Part shown: piece after piece, positions 27,869 through 36,670 of the stretch
Position numbering within the stretch: position 1 is the stretch's first letter
How the letters are laid out: each line of letters begins with the position of its first letter
Source of the DNA: Raineya sp964654605
GTDB taxonomy: Bacteria; Bacteroidota; Bacteroidia; Cytophagales; Thermonemataceae
DNA length: 64,000 bases
Assembly: GCA_964654605.1 (NCBI GenBank)
Contig: CAZZLW010000046.1
Span: 67,850 to 131,849 of the forward strand
Direction: 5' to 3'
Translations under genes and position numbers: made by a program
The notes under the pieces: model-generated
Told to the model about the DNA's origin: nothing
The model's database searches: none
Seen by the model: only the letters and a program-made list of their open reading frames with translations

Positions 27869-29218
27869 ATGAAAAAAACTTTTCAATGGGCTATCCTTTT
27901 GTTTTTGCCTTGGAGTATTTTTGCTCAAACCAAAGAAACTTTGGATAAAATTATAGCCAAAGTAGATAACCAAATCATTCTACTTTCTGATGTAGAGCTT
28001 GCCGCAATGCAGATTTTACAACAAAATCCTCGTTTGCCCAACAATCAGGAGTTGCGTTGTGAAATTTTGCGTAGTATGATTATTGGTAAAATTTTGGTTG
28101 CCAAAGCCGAAATTGATTCGGTAATGGTAGATGGCGAACTGCTTGACGAGGATTTTAATTTGCGTTGGCAACAAATTTCGCAAGGAAAAACAGACGAAGA
28201 ACTCAAAGAACTACTGGGTTTGCACAACGTAGAGGCTTTCAAGAGCGATTTGCGTATGCAACTCAAAGAAAAAATGACCGTAGAGAAAATGCGTTCGCAT
28301 ATTACCAAAAATGTAAAAATCACGCCTTCCGAAGTACGTAAATATTTCAATCGTATTCCCAAAGATAGCTTGCCTGTTTATGTTACAGAGTTGGAAGTTG
28401 CTCAAATCGTAAAAAATCCGCCTTTGCTGAAAGCTGAAAAAGAAAGGTTACGCTCACGTATGGAGCAAGTGTATAAGCGAATTGTAGAGGAAAATCAGAG
28501 CTTTGAGGAAATGGCAAAGATTTACAGCGAAGACGGCTCACGCGACCAAGGCGGCGATTTGGATTGGAGCAAACGTGGCAATATGGTGCCCGAATTTGAA
28601 GCAGTAGTATTCAAACTTAAACCAGGTGAAATTTCTAAACCTTTTGAAAGTCGTTTCGGCTATCATATTGTAAAACTCGTAGATAGGAGAGGAGATGAAT
28701 TTCACGCCAAACATATCCTGATGATGCCCGATTGGGAGCAGGTAGATACTCGCGAAGCCGAAAGATTTTTGGATAGCCTTCGCACACGCATTATGCAAGA
28801 TAGCATTTCTTTTGAAAAAGCCGCCTTGCAATACTCCGATGACAAAGGTATAGGGTCAATGAATACAGCTCCCAATGGTGGCAGAATTATGTCGCAAGAC
28901 CTTTCCTATCGTATCCCTATCAATCAGATGGATAGCTTCCTTTCGGATTTGCTTGATGATATGCAAGTAGGTGAAATTAGCAAACCACATACATTTAGAA
29001 CTTACGATGGCAAAAAGGCTTTGCGTATCATTCTTTTCCGTGCTAAGCACCCTGCACACGTAGCCGATTTCAATCTGGATTATCCCAAAATTCAGCAAGA
29101 AGCCTTGGAAGCCAAACGTAATAAAAAACTTATGGAATGGCTACAAAAGGCAAAAAATGACGTTTTTATTGATATTGATAAGGACTATGCCCCTTGCAAT
29201 ATTTTAGGCTTAAATTAA
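27869..29218 (+). CDS. surA: SurA-like periplasmic peptidyl-prolyl isomerase
   Basis: A 449-residue exported protein with a signal peptide ending SIFAQ. A SurA N-terminal helical region (DKIIAKVDNQIILLSDVE) leads into two parvulin PPIase domains. The first, at about 175-275, includes YSEDGSRDQGGDLDW and FGYHIVKLVDRRG. The second, at about 285-390, includes AKHILMMPDW and ALRIILFRAKHPAHV. It would chaperone outer-membrane proteins in the periplasm. It starts a compact run with the PP2C gene (16-bp gap) and bioD. Confidence 0.93.
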   Translation: MKKTFQWAILLFLPWSIFAQTKETLDKIIAKVDNQIILLSDVELAAMQILQQNPRLPNNQELRCEILRSMIIGKILVAKAEIDSVMVDGELLDEDFNLRWQQISQGKTDEELKELLGLHNVEAFKSDLRMQLKEKMTVEKMRSHITKNVKITPSEVRKYFNRIPKDSLPVYVTELEVAQIVKNPPLLKAEKERLRSRMEQVYKRIVEENQSFEEMAKIYSEDGSRDQGGDLDWSKRGNMVPEFEAVVFKLKPGEISKPFESRFGYHIVKLVDRRGDEFHAKHILMMPDWEQVDTREAERFLDSLRTRIMQDSISFEKAALQYSDDKGIGSMNTAPNGGRIMSQDLSYRIPINQMDSFLSDLLDDMQVGEISKPHTFRTYDGKKALRIILFRAKHPAHVADFNLDYPKIQQEALEAKRNKKLMEWLQKAKNDVFIDIDKDYAPCNILGLN

Positions 29219-29234
29219 ATGCGAATTTTCTGCT

Positions 29235-30200
29235 ATGATGCTACTGACCTTATGGAACGAAAAAGTAGAGGGCAAAGGAGAAGATGCCCTGCCCGCTTCG
29301 CTTATTGATGAAGAAAATGGTACAGGCATTATAGCAGTCGCAGATGGTTTGGGTGGGGCGGGTAGTACGCCTTACGAAATAGGCGAAAAAATATTTTCAG
29401 GGGCTTATTTGGCTTCTCGGCTTGCTATTCAAATTACAGAGCAAACTTTTGTTGAGCAAAATCCCGACTTAGAAAGTTTTACCGAAACTTTGGAAAGTAA
29501 TCTTCGGGTAGGTTTTCAGCTAAAAATAGCTCAATTAGATGATAAACGCTCTAAATTGCGTACTCGGCTCATCAAACGCCTGCCAACTACGCTGGCGGGG
29601 GTTGTGTTTCGTGTGCAAGAGGGGCAAACTATGGCAGAAAACTTATACCATACCGAAGCCTTTTGGGCAGGCGATTCGCGGGTATATGTTCTCAAAAAAA
29701 CGGGCTTGCAACAAATTTCACAAGATAACCTCACCCAAGATTTAGATGCTTTTGAAAATCTTTTGCAAGACGCTCCCATTTCCAACTGCATCAGTGCCGA
29801 AGGGGATTTCCAACTTTTTACGCAAAAGATTATTTTCCGAGAGCCTATTGTGCTGATTGCCGCTACTGATGGCTGTTTTGGTTATTTGCCTTCGCCCTTG
29901 CATTTTGAATACTATTTGCTGGCAACTTTACATCACCCCAAGATTTGTACTTTGGAATTGTGGCAAGAGGCTCTTTTATGGGCTTTTGAGGCTAATGCTG
30001 GCGATGATATTAGTTTTGCTTTGCTTACTTTGGGGTATGCTTCTTTGGAAGAACTCAAATTTGCAACACTTGACCGCCTCATTGAACTAAAAAAACTAAT
30101 TTTTTCTCAAAAAACGCCCCAAGAGCAGTGGGAAGAGTATAAAAGTAACTATTACGAACTGGCAAATAGGAATAGTGTTAATTTTGAAAAACAGATTTGA
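29235..30200 (+). CDS. PP2C-family serine/threonine phosphatase-like protein
   Basis: A 321-residue protein with the PP2C metal-binding signposts: VADGLGGAGS near residue 35, FWAGDSRVYVL, LIAATDGCFGY and AGDDISFALL. These aspartates bind the two manganese or magnesium ions of PP2C phosphatases. It differs from typical stand-alone PP2C by inserts and a C-terminal helical tail (LDRLIELKKLIFSQK). The target is unknown; no partner kinase lies nearby. Its stop is 1 bp before the bioD start. Confidence 0.85.
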   Translation: MMLLTLWNEKVEGKGEDALPASLIDEENGTGIIAVADGLGGAGSTPYEIGEKIFSGAYLASRLAIQITEQTFVEQNPDLESFTETLESNLRVGFQLKIAQLDDKRSKLRTRLIKRLPTTLAGVVFRVQEGQTMAENLYHTEAFWAGDSRVYVLKKTGLQQISQDNLTQDLDAFENLLQDAPISNCISAEGDFQLFTQKIIFREPIVLIAATDGCFGYLPSPLHFEYYLLATLHHPKICTLELWQEALLWAFEANAGDDISFALLTLGYASLEELKFATLDRLIELKKLIFSQKTPQEQWEEYKSNYYELANRNSVNFEKQI

Positions 30201-30201
30201 A

Positions 30202-30813
30202 ATGATGCGATATTTTGTTACTGCCATAGGTACTGATTCGGGCAAAACAATTACGAGTGCTATTTTGGTTGAGGCTCTAAAAGCTGATTATTGGAAACCT
30301 GTGCAGTCGGGCTTTCCAAGAGATAGTGATGCAGTTGCCGATTTGGTTAGTTTTCCAGCAAAGATTTTTCCTTCGGCGTATGAATTTGTGAAGCCTGCTT
30401 CCCCTCACGATTCTGCCAAAGCTGAAAATCAGACGATTGTGATGGATAAAATTATTTTGCCCGATACTGCTAACCATTTGATTGTAGAAGGGGCAGGAGG
30501 AATTTTAGTGCCGCTCAACGATACAGATTTTGTGATAGATATTGCCCAAAAGTTTGATTTAGAAGTGATTTTGGTGGTAAATTTGTACTTGGGCTGTATC
30601 AATCATACTTTGCTTTCGGTAAAAGAGCTAAAAAGACGCAACCTGCGAGTAAAGGGCATAGTATTCAATGGCGTAAGCAACCCCGAAAGTGAAAGAATTA
30701 TTTTGCATCATTCGGGTTATGAGGTGCTGCTGCACATTGAAAAGGAAGCATTTATTACACCACGCATAGTGCAGAAATATGCCGAAAAAATTAGACCTAA
30801 GATGATTGTTTAG
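30202..30813 (+). CDS. bioD: Dethiobiotin synthetase
   Basis: A 203-residue P-loop enzyme. It has FVTAIGTDSGKTITSAIL near the N-terminus, KPVQSG, and VEGAGGILVPLND. It makes dethiobiotin from 7,8-diaminopelargonate, CO2 and ATP. No other biotin genes are adjacent. I chose ATG 30202, just after the PP2C stop; the ATG at 30205 is equally possible. The stop codon lies inside the right end of a dispersed element (30803-30947). Confidence 0.93.
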   Translation: MMRYFVTAIGTDSGKTITSAILVEALKADYWKPVQSGFPRDSDAVADLVSFPAKIFPSAYEFVKPASPHDSAKAENQTIVMDKIILPDTANHLIVEGAGGILVPLNDTDFVIDIAQKFDLEVILVVNLYLGCINHTLLSVKELKRRNLRVKGIVFNGVSNPESERIILHHSGYEVLLHIEKEAFITPRIVQKYAEKIRPKMIV

Positions 30814-30947
30814 GTATAGTTTTCAATAAGGAAACAAGAGGCAGGAAACAGGATTTTAGAAAATAGATGTTGGATAGAAAAAATAAGAAATAAAGCCCTT
30901 AAAGGCTTGAACATCAAACACTGAACTTCTTGAACGTAAATAATCAC
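30803..30947 (-). repeat. Dispersed 3'-end element, copy C (full length, inverted)
   Basis: The reverse complement matches copy B closely, with GTGATTATTTACGTTCAAG at one end and TATACCTAAACAATC at the other. It includes the hairpin AAGCCTTTAAGGGCTT and TTCCTGCCTCTTGTTTCC. The right end overlaps the last two codons and stop of bioD, so the element forms the immediate 3' untranslated region of that gene. Confidence 0.85.
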
Positions 30948-30989
30948 TTTGAACATAAATATTCTACAATCTGAAAACACCGAAAATGT

Positions 30990-31718
30990 ATGGCTTGGTA
31001 CAAAGAATGGTTCAATTCGCCTTACTACCATATTCTTTACAAAGATAGAGATGAAAGAGAGGCACGAATTTGCCTGGCAAATATGTTTCGGGCTGTGCCT
31101 TTGATAGATGGCTCAACGATTTTAGATGCCCCTTGTGGCAGAGGTAGGCACGCCGCTTATTTAGCCAAAAATGGCTATAAAGTTACAGGCATAGACCTTT
31201 CACCTGAAAGCATTGCGTATGCCAAAGAAAATTACAAAGATTTGCCCAATTTAGAGTTTTTTGTACACGATATGCGTGTGCCTTTCCGAGAAGGTTATTA
31301 TGATTATGTATTGAATTTTTTTACAAGTTTTGGTTATTTTGAAACAGAAGCCGAAAATATTGCTTGTCTGCAAGCCCTTGCCAGCAATTTGAATAAGGAC
31401 GGAATGTTGATTTTGGATTTTTTCAATACGGAAAGAGTTTTGAAAAAACTTGTTCGCGAGGAAGAAATAGAAATAGAAGGTATCAATTTTCATATTGAAC
31501 GTCAGTTGGAAGGAAAATTTCTTGTAAAAACTATTCGTTTTACAGATAAAGGGCAAGATTACTGCTTTCAGGAGCGAGTAATGGCTATTAGTCCCGAAGA
31601 GTTCAGGAGTTATTTTAAGCAAGTAGGTTTGCGTCCTTTCAGGATATTTGGCAATTACTTTTTAGAACCTTATGATGAGTTTATGCCAAGAGTAATTTGG
31701 GTGTTGGTGAAAGAATAA
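30990..31718 (+). CDS. Class I SAM-dependent methyltransferase
   Basis: A 242-residue protein with a Rossmann-type SAM site: motif I ILDAPCGRGRHAAYLAKNG, motif II TGIDLS and a later DMRVPF. The start MAWYKEWFNSPYYHILYK is typical of a Bacteroidota group of small-molecule-type methyltransferases. The substrate is unknown. It lies 11 bp before the restriction endonuclease but lacks DNA methyltransferase motifs, so I do not treat it as part of that system. Confidence 0.88.
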   Translation: MAWYKEWFNSPYYHILYKDRDEREARICLANMFRAVPLIDGSTILDAPCGRGRHAAYLAKNGYKVTGIDLSPESIAYAKENYKDLPNLEFFVHDMRVPFREGYYDYVLNFFTSFGYFETEAENIACLQALASNLNKDGMLILDFFNTERVLKKLVREEEIEIEGINFHIERQLEGKFLVKTIRFTDKGQDYCFQERVMAISPEEFRSYFKQVGLRPFRIFGNYFLEPYDEFMPRVIWVLVKE

Positions 31719-31729
31719 AACTTAAGAAT

Positions 31730-33529
31730 ATGCGTAAATTATGGAGCATTTCAACTACCGTCAGAAATCCTGAACGTTTAAGAGATTTTTTGAAAGTCCT
31801 TAAAATGATAGAGGGAGAACCTTTCAATGCTGAAAATCAAATTAAATACCAAATTCTTTTGATACAAAATCGTTTTTACAAACCTACTCACATTCCTTCG
31901 GAGTTTATACCATTGTGGGACAATCCAACGAAAAATATTAGTTATGAATTAGCCGAAAAGATATTTTATTTGCAAAACTACCAAGACCCTGCAATGCGTG
32001 GAAGGCAATCGGTAAATCCACTTAATAAATTAGGTTTTGCAGTGGCTCGCGAGTCTTTGGGGAAAATAGAAATTACTGAACTGGGTAATAACTTTATTTC
32101 GGGTAAGTACGATATAGGCTTTACGTTTTTCAAGTCCCTCCTGAAGCTTCAATTTCCTAATCCTTGGAGCAAAGATTTTCAAGAAGGTTTTGATGTAATT
32201 CCTTTTATAGCTACTTTGCATTTGATTGATAGGGTTAATCAAAAATTTTCAGAGAAAGGACTTACCCAAACGGAATTTAGCTTATTTGTACCTTCTTTGG
32301 TGAATTATCAACAAATAGACGAGTATGTTGAAAAAATTGCTTTATACCGAAAAAGTACTGACAAAAAGCAATTTTTGTATGAATTTGCAAAAGACTTTTA
32401 TCAAACCCTGCCAAGTGAAAAACAATTAAAAAATTTTTATGAATATGGCGATAATATAATGCGATATTTTCGTCTTACGAGATTTTTTTGTGTAAGCACT
32501 TCTTCTTTTGGAGCAGAATGGCGAATTGATATTGAGCCTAACCGAAAAATTGAAGTAGAGCAAATTTTAAGGCAGTTTTCGGGCAAGGCATTAGATTTTC
32601 AAAATGAAAAAGATTATTTGCAGTATATTAGAGATATTAATTTGCCTATTTTACCAAACAAACAGGCAGAAAATATAAAGAAAATTATTGAGGGGGTACT
32701 TACGGGATTGCTTCAAATGCAAAAAAATCACCAAATTCAATTGAATGAGGAAGAAAAAGCAATTCTGTCAATTTCTTATGAAAGTTTTTCACAAAGTGAA
32801 TTGGAAAATTTATTAGAAAAACTAAGGAGAACTTTAACCAAATTTAGCACAATCATACAAAAAAAGAAACTAATCAACAACGTCAATGAAATCCAAGAGA
32901 TAATCAGTCTGTTGCAAGATAGTAAAAAGTTGCGTAAAATAGAGGCTTATCAATTTGAAAAACTGCTTGCAGATGGTCTGAAAATTATCAATGATGAAAT
33001 TGAAATAAAACCTAACTATCCTGTTGATGATGTAGGCGAACCTATCAGCCACGCCGTTGGTAACCAAGCCGATATTGAGTGTTTTTATCAAAACTTCAAT
33101 GCCATTTGCGAAGTTACATTAGATACTTCTTTGTATCAGTGGGTAAGAGAAACTCAACCTGTAATGCGTCATTTGAGAGATTTTGAAAAAAAGTACAAGG
33201 ATAAAAATTGTTATTGCTTGTTTATTGCCCCGAAAATTCATCAAGATACTTTATATCATTTTTGGACATCTATCAAATATGGTTACGATGGTGCCAAACA
33301 AAAAATTATTCCTCTAAATACCCAACAATTTGCTGTTATACTTGAAACTTTACAAAAGATTGTTGTAAATACAGGAAAACGTATTACACACTTTGAGGTG
33401 GAAAAACTTTATCAGAATATTGTAGAAATTTGTCAAATTCTTGAAGGACACTCAAATTGGCAAAGCCAAATTGAAAATGTAGTGATTGAGTGGAAAAATC
33501 AAATTTTATCGGATTATGGTGTTAAATGA
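31730..33529 (+). CDS. AlwI-family type IIS restriction endonuclease
   Basis: A 599-residue protein whose start (RKLWSISTTVRNPERLRDFL, then IKYQILLIQNRFYKP) is highly characteristic of the AlwI restriction endonuclease family. A C-terminal cleavage region holds NAICEVTLDTS and QPVMRHLRDFEKKY, consistent with the PD-(D/E)XK-type site of AlwI, PleI and MlyI relatives. Characterised members cut near short asymmetric sites: AlwI at GGATC, PleI and MlyI at GAGTC. Specificity here cannot be read from sequence. The start is ATG 31730. Two methyltransferases overlap and follow, as expected for an asymmetric target. Confidence 0.9.
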   Translation: MRKLWSISTTVRNPERLRDFLKVLKMIEGEPFNAENQIKYQILLIQNRFYKPTHIPSEFIPLWDNPTKNISYELAEKIFYLQNYQDPAMRGRQSVNPLNKLGFAVARESLGKIEITELGNNFISGKYDIGFTFFKSLLKLQFPNPWSKDFQEGFDVIPFIATLHLIDRVNQKFSEKGLTQTEFSLFVPSLVNYQQIDEYVEKIALYRKSTDKKQFLYEFAKDFYQTLPSEKQLKNFYEYGDNIMRYFRLTRFFCVSTSSFGAEWRIDIEPNRKIEVEQILRQFSGKALDFQNEKDYLQYIRDINLPILPNKQAENIKKIIEGVLTGLLQMQKNHQIQLNEEEKAILSISYESFSQSELENLLEKLRRTLTKFSTIIQKKKLINNVNEIQEIISLLQDSKKLRKIEAYQFEKLLADGLKIINDEIEIKPNYPVDDVGEPISHAVGNQADIECFYQNFNAICEVTLDTSLYQWVRETQPVMRHLRDFEKKYKDKNCYCLFIAPKIHQDTLYHFWTSIKYGYDGAKQKIIPLNTQQFAVILETLQKIVVNTGKRITHFEVEKLYQNIVEICQILEGHSNWQSQIENVVIEWKNQILSDYGVK

Positions 33530-34310
33530 AATATATCACGGCGATTGTATAGAAGTAATGAATACAAGTATAGCCGCCGAAAGCGTACCTCTGATATTTG
33601 CAGACCCACCCTATAACTTATCGGGTAAAGTTTTAGACCTTGCCAATAATACTACTGGTGGGGCTTATTACAAGGTTAATGAAAAATGGGATACTTATAC
33701 TTATGAAGATTACTTGCTTTTCTGTAAGCAGTGGATACAAGCCGCCTACGAAAAATTGACAAGTAATGGTAGTATGTATATTTCTTGTACTCATCATAAT
33801 ATTGGGGAAATTATCACTACAGCTAAACAAGTAGGCTTAAAGTTAAATAATATACTTACTTGGTACAAAATCAATGCTATGCCCAATATTACGAAAAGAA
33901 CCTTTACCCACGCTACTGAGTTTGTTTGTTGGTTTGTAAAAGGGCAAAATTGGATTTTTAATTATGAAGTTGTAAAATCTTTCAACCCACACCGAACCAA
34001 AGAAGGGGAAACAAAACAAATGAGAGATTTTTTAGATTTTATTGAATTGCCTATTGTACAGGGTAAAGAAAGAATAAAACTTGCGGGTACTAATCGTGCC
34101 GCTCACCCTACCCAAAAACCAGAAAAGCTGTTAGAATTGATAATTTTAGCATCTTCTAATGAAGGAGATGTTGTATTAGACCCTTTTTTTGGCACAGGTA
34201 CAACAGGCATTGTAGCTCAAAGGCTCAATAGAAATTGGATAGGCATTGAAAATTGTTGGGAGTACGTTCAAATTGCAAAAAAACGAATTTATGAATATTC
34301 AGCTCTTTAA
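33516..34310 (+). CDS. Adenine DNA methyltransferase M1 of the AlwI-like system
   Basis: A 264-residue beta-class amino-methyltransferase. The catalytic motif ADPPYNLSG is near residue 29 and the SAM motif DPFFGTGTTG is near the C-terminus (about 222), with the target recognition region between them. This order and DPPY indicate N6-adenine methylation. ATG 33516 was chosen: it overlaps the endonuclease by 14 bp and gives the usual short lead before DPPY. It would protect one strand of the asymmetric recognition site. Confidence 0.93.
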   Translation: MVLNEIYHGDCIEVMNTSIAAESVPLIFADPPYNLSGKVLDLANNTTGGAYYKVNEKWDTYTYEDYLLFCKQWIQAAYEKLTSNGSMYISCTHHNIGEIITTAKQVGLKLNNILTWYKINAMPNITKRTFTHATEFVCWFVKGQNWIFNYEVVKSFNPHRTKEGETKQMRDFLDFIELPIVQGKERIKLAGTNRAAHPTQKPEKLLELIILASSNEGDVVLDPFFGTGTTGIVAQRLNRNWIGIENCWEYVQIAKKRIYEYSAL

Positions 34311-35022
34311 TGATGATTGTCTTAATATTCTGAAAGATTTACCCGAAAAAAGCATAGATTTAATTTTTGCCGATCCACCCTATAATCTTTCAGGAGAAAA
34401 CTACCTGACTACCCAGAATGGGAAAGTTGCCAAACTTTACAAAGGAGATTGGGATATTATTCAGGATATTGATGCTTTTAATTTTAAGTGGATTAGTGAG
34501 TGTATAAGGGTGCTTTCGGATACAGGTACCATTTGGATTAGTGGAACGCTACACAACCACCCTTCGGTAGGAGTTATACTCAAAAAGTTAGGTCTTTGGA
34601 TTATTAACGATATAATATGGTTTAAGCCTAATGCTACACCATTGCTTGCCAATAATCGTTTAGCACCCGCTACCGAGCTTATTTGGCTTGCAAGCAAAAG
34701 CAAAAAGTATTATTTTAACTATGAACTTGCCAAAAAACTTAATGGTGGTAAGCAAATGAAAAATTTGTGGATTATCAATGCCGAAAAACACAAAACTATC
34801 CACAAAACTGAAAAGCCCGAATCCCTTTTGCAAAGAATTATACTGCTTGGCTCACAAGAGGGTCAGACTATTTTAGACCCTTTTTTAGGTAGTGGAACAA
34901 CAGGCGTTGTTGCCAAACGCTTGCGTAGAAATTTTATAGGCATAGAAATAGACAAAACTTATTTTGAGGTTGCTTCTAAAAGAATTGAAGCAGAAATTTC
35001 ACAAGAATTGAATTTTTCTTAA
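34291..35022 (+). CDS. Adenine DNA methyltransferase M2 of the AlwI-like system
   Basis: A 243-residue beta-class enzyme related to M1, with ADPPYNLSG near residue 27 and DPFLGSGTTG near 196. It overlaps M1 by 20 bp, so the two are translationally linked. It would modify the strand that M1 leaves unprotected. One of only three GATC sites found in the window (34372) lies in its DPPY-coding region, with GGATC on the minus strand. Confidence 0.93.
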   Translation: MNIQLFNDDCLNILKDLPEKSIDLIFADPPYNLSGENYLTTQNGKVAKLYKGDWDIIQDIDAFNFKWISECIRVLSDTGTIWISGTLHNHPSVGVILKKLGLWIINDIIWFKPNATPLLANNRLAPATELIWLASKSKKYYFNYELAKKLNGGKQMKNLWIINAEKHKTIHKTEKPESLLQRIILLGSQEGQTILDPFLGSGTTGVVAKRLRRNFIGIEIDKTYFEVASKRIEAEISQELNFS

Positions 35023-35023
35023 A

Positions 35024-36670
35024 ATGTTCCTATTGTTAGATTATCTGCAAAAATACTTTTTTTTAGCCTTTCTGCCTTTTCTTTTTTTTGCTTGTGCCAA
35101 TCCGCGTCCTATTACGGGTGGGGCGAAGGATACTATTCCACCTAAAATCATCAAACAAATACCGCTCAATAAAACTACTAATTTCAATAGCAGGACAATC
35201 ATCTTGGAGTTTGACGAAAGAATAAAAACCAACAACTTACCCCAAGAGCTCCTCATTACGCCTTCTATCAAAGGTACTTTCAAGGTGCGTGAGTTCAAAA
35301 AGGCAGTAGTTTTGGAATTTCAAGAGCCTTTTGAATCAAATACAACCTACACGCTCAATTTCCGCAAAGGTATTCAAGACCTTAACGAAGGAAATGTTCC
35401 ACCCAATTTTCAAATGGTTTTCAGTACAGGCGATAAGCTGGATTCGCTGGAAATTCGTGGAAAGGCTACTTACTTGCTCACAGGTACGCCTGCCGCCGAG
35501 TGTGCGGTATGGCTTGCTTCTGCCGAAGATACCCTAAAAGTAGAAAAACACTTGCCCTATTATCTGGGTAAAACAGATAAAGAAGGATTTTTCCGATTGC
35601 AAAATCTTAAAGCGGGTACGTATAAGCTATTTGTGTTTAGTGATAAAAACAATAACAATCGCTTAAATCCTGAACAAGAAGCTGTTGGCTTTTTAGAGCA
35701 GAATATTATTTTGCAAGGCAAAAATGTGGATTCGCTGAATATTGAACTTGCTTTTTCTGATAAAAAATCGCCCCGCTTCTTGAAAGCAAGACCTTCCAAC
35801 ACGCAAACGGATAAAACCACTTTGGATTTCAATAAGCCACTTGCCAAAGTTCGCTTGCAAAGCCCAAAACCTATTGCTTACCAAATGGGTGAAGGTGGGA
35901 AAGAAGTAGTGCTATTTAATATTGCACAAATTTATGATACTTTGCAAGTGAATCTGCAAGCCACCGATTCGCTTGGAAATGTTTTGGATACTACTGCCAA
36001 AGTGCTTTTTCTAAAAGAATTGCGTAGCGGTAAAAGCAAAAAAGAACCCTTAAAATTTCAAATTAAAAATATTTCACAAGGCGAGGGTATTTTGCCAAAT
36101 TTTCATTTAGAAGTTGCTTTCAATAAACCGATTTTACAAATAGATACTGCGAAAATTTATTTTTACAAAGATGGCGATAGCCTGCAAAAAATACCACTTC
36201 TTGCCAAAGATTACGAATGGAACGAATACAAAAATATTTTGAGCATACGCAAGAAAATTGAATTTCAAGAAAAACTACGTTTGCATTTGGATAGTGCCGC
36301 TTTTGAAAGTTGCGAAAAAGACAGAAGTAAGGCAACCAAAGAAAATTTTTTGCTCAAACAAGCCAATCGTTTTGCAACGCTAAAACTCAATATCAAAACC
36401 CAAGAACGCAACTTTATTTTGGAACTGCTCGATGAAAAAAAGCAAGTATTGCGTAGCCTTACCCAAGAAAAAATCTCTGAAAATGTGATTATTTGGGATT
36501 ATTTGCCCGCAGGAACGTATTTGGTAAGGGTAATTGTAGATAAAAACAAGAACGGGCGTTGGGATAAAGGCGATTATGAGAAAGGGATTTTGCCCGAAAA
36601 GGTAATTTTTTTACCCAAGTCCATTCCTTTGCGTGAAAATTGGGAAATTACAGAGGAGTTTAGTTTTTGA
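35024..36670 (+). CDS. Outer-membrane lipoprotein with Ig-like domains
   Basis: A 548-residue lipoprotein with its cysteine near residue 24 (FLFFACANPRPITGG). The following motif GGAKDTIPPKI leads into an SbsA/Big_5-like Ig domain (ILEFDERIKTNNLPQELLITP, NTTYTLNFRKGIQDLNEGN) that is common in Bacteroidota surface lipoproteins. A CnaB-like middle (GKTDKEGFFRLQNLKAGTY) and a similar C-terminal domain (VIWDYLPAGTYLVRVI) follow. Its role is unknown. It starts 1 bp after M2 and its 3' end overlaps the convergent TPR gene by 11 bp. Confidence 0.85.
   Translation: MFLLLDYLQKYFFLAFLPFLFFACANPRPITGGAKDTIPPKIIKQIPLNKTTNFNSRTIILEFDERIKTNNLPQELLITPSIKGTFKVREFKKAVVLEFQEPFESNTTYTLNFRKGIQDLNEGNVPPNFQMVFSTGDKLDSLEIRGKATYLLTGTPAAECAVWLASAEDTLKVEKHLPYYLGKTDKEGFFRLQNLKAGTYKLFVFSDKNNNNRLNPEQEAVGFLEQNIILQGKNVDSLNIELAFSDKKSPRFLKARPSNTQTDKTTLDFNKPLAKVRLQSPKPIAYQMGEGGKEVVLFNIAQIYDTLQVNLQATDSLGNVLDTTAKVLFLKELRSGKSKKEPLKFQIKNISQGEGILPNFHLEVAFNKPILQIDTAKIYFYKDGDSLQKIPLLAKDYEWNEYKNILSIRKKIEFQEKLRLHLDSAAFESCEKDRSKATKENFLLKQANRFATLKLNIKTQERNFILELLDEKKQVLRSLTQEKISENVIIWDYLPAGTYLVRVIVDKNKNGRWDKGDYEKGILPEKVIFLPKSIPLRENWEITEEFSF

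Noticed and set aside
30990..31718. Methyltransferase gene as a third enzyme of the restriction-modification system
   Set aside because: It has a small-molecule-type SAM motif and no DPPY or other DNA methyltransferase motif; closeness alone is not enough.
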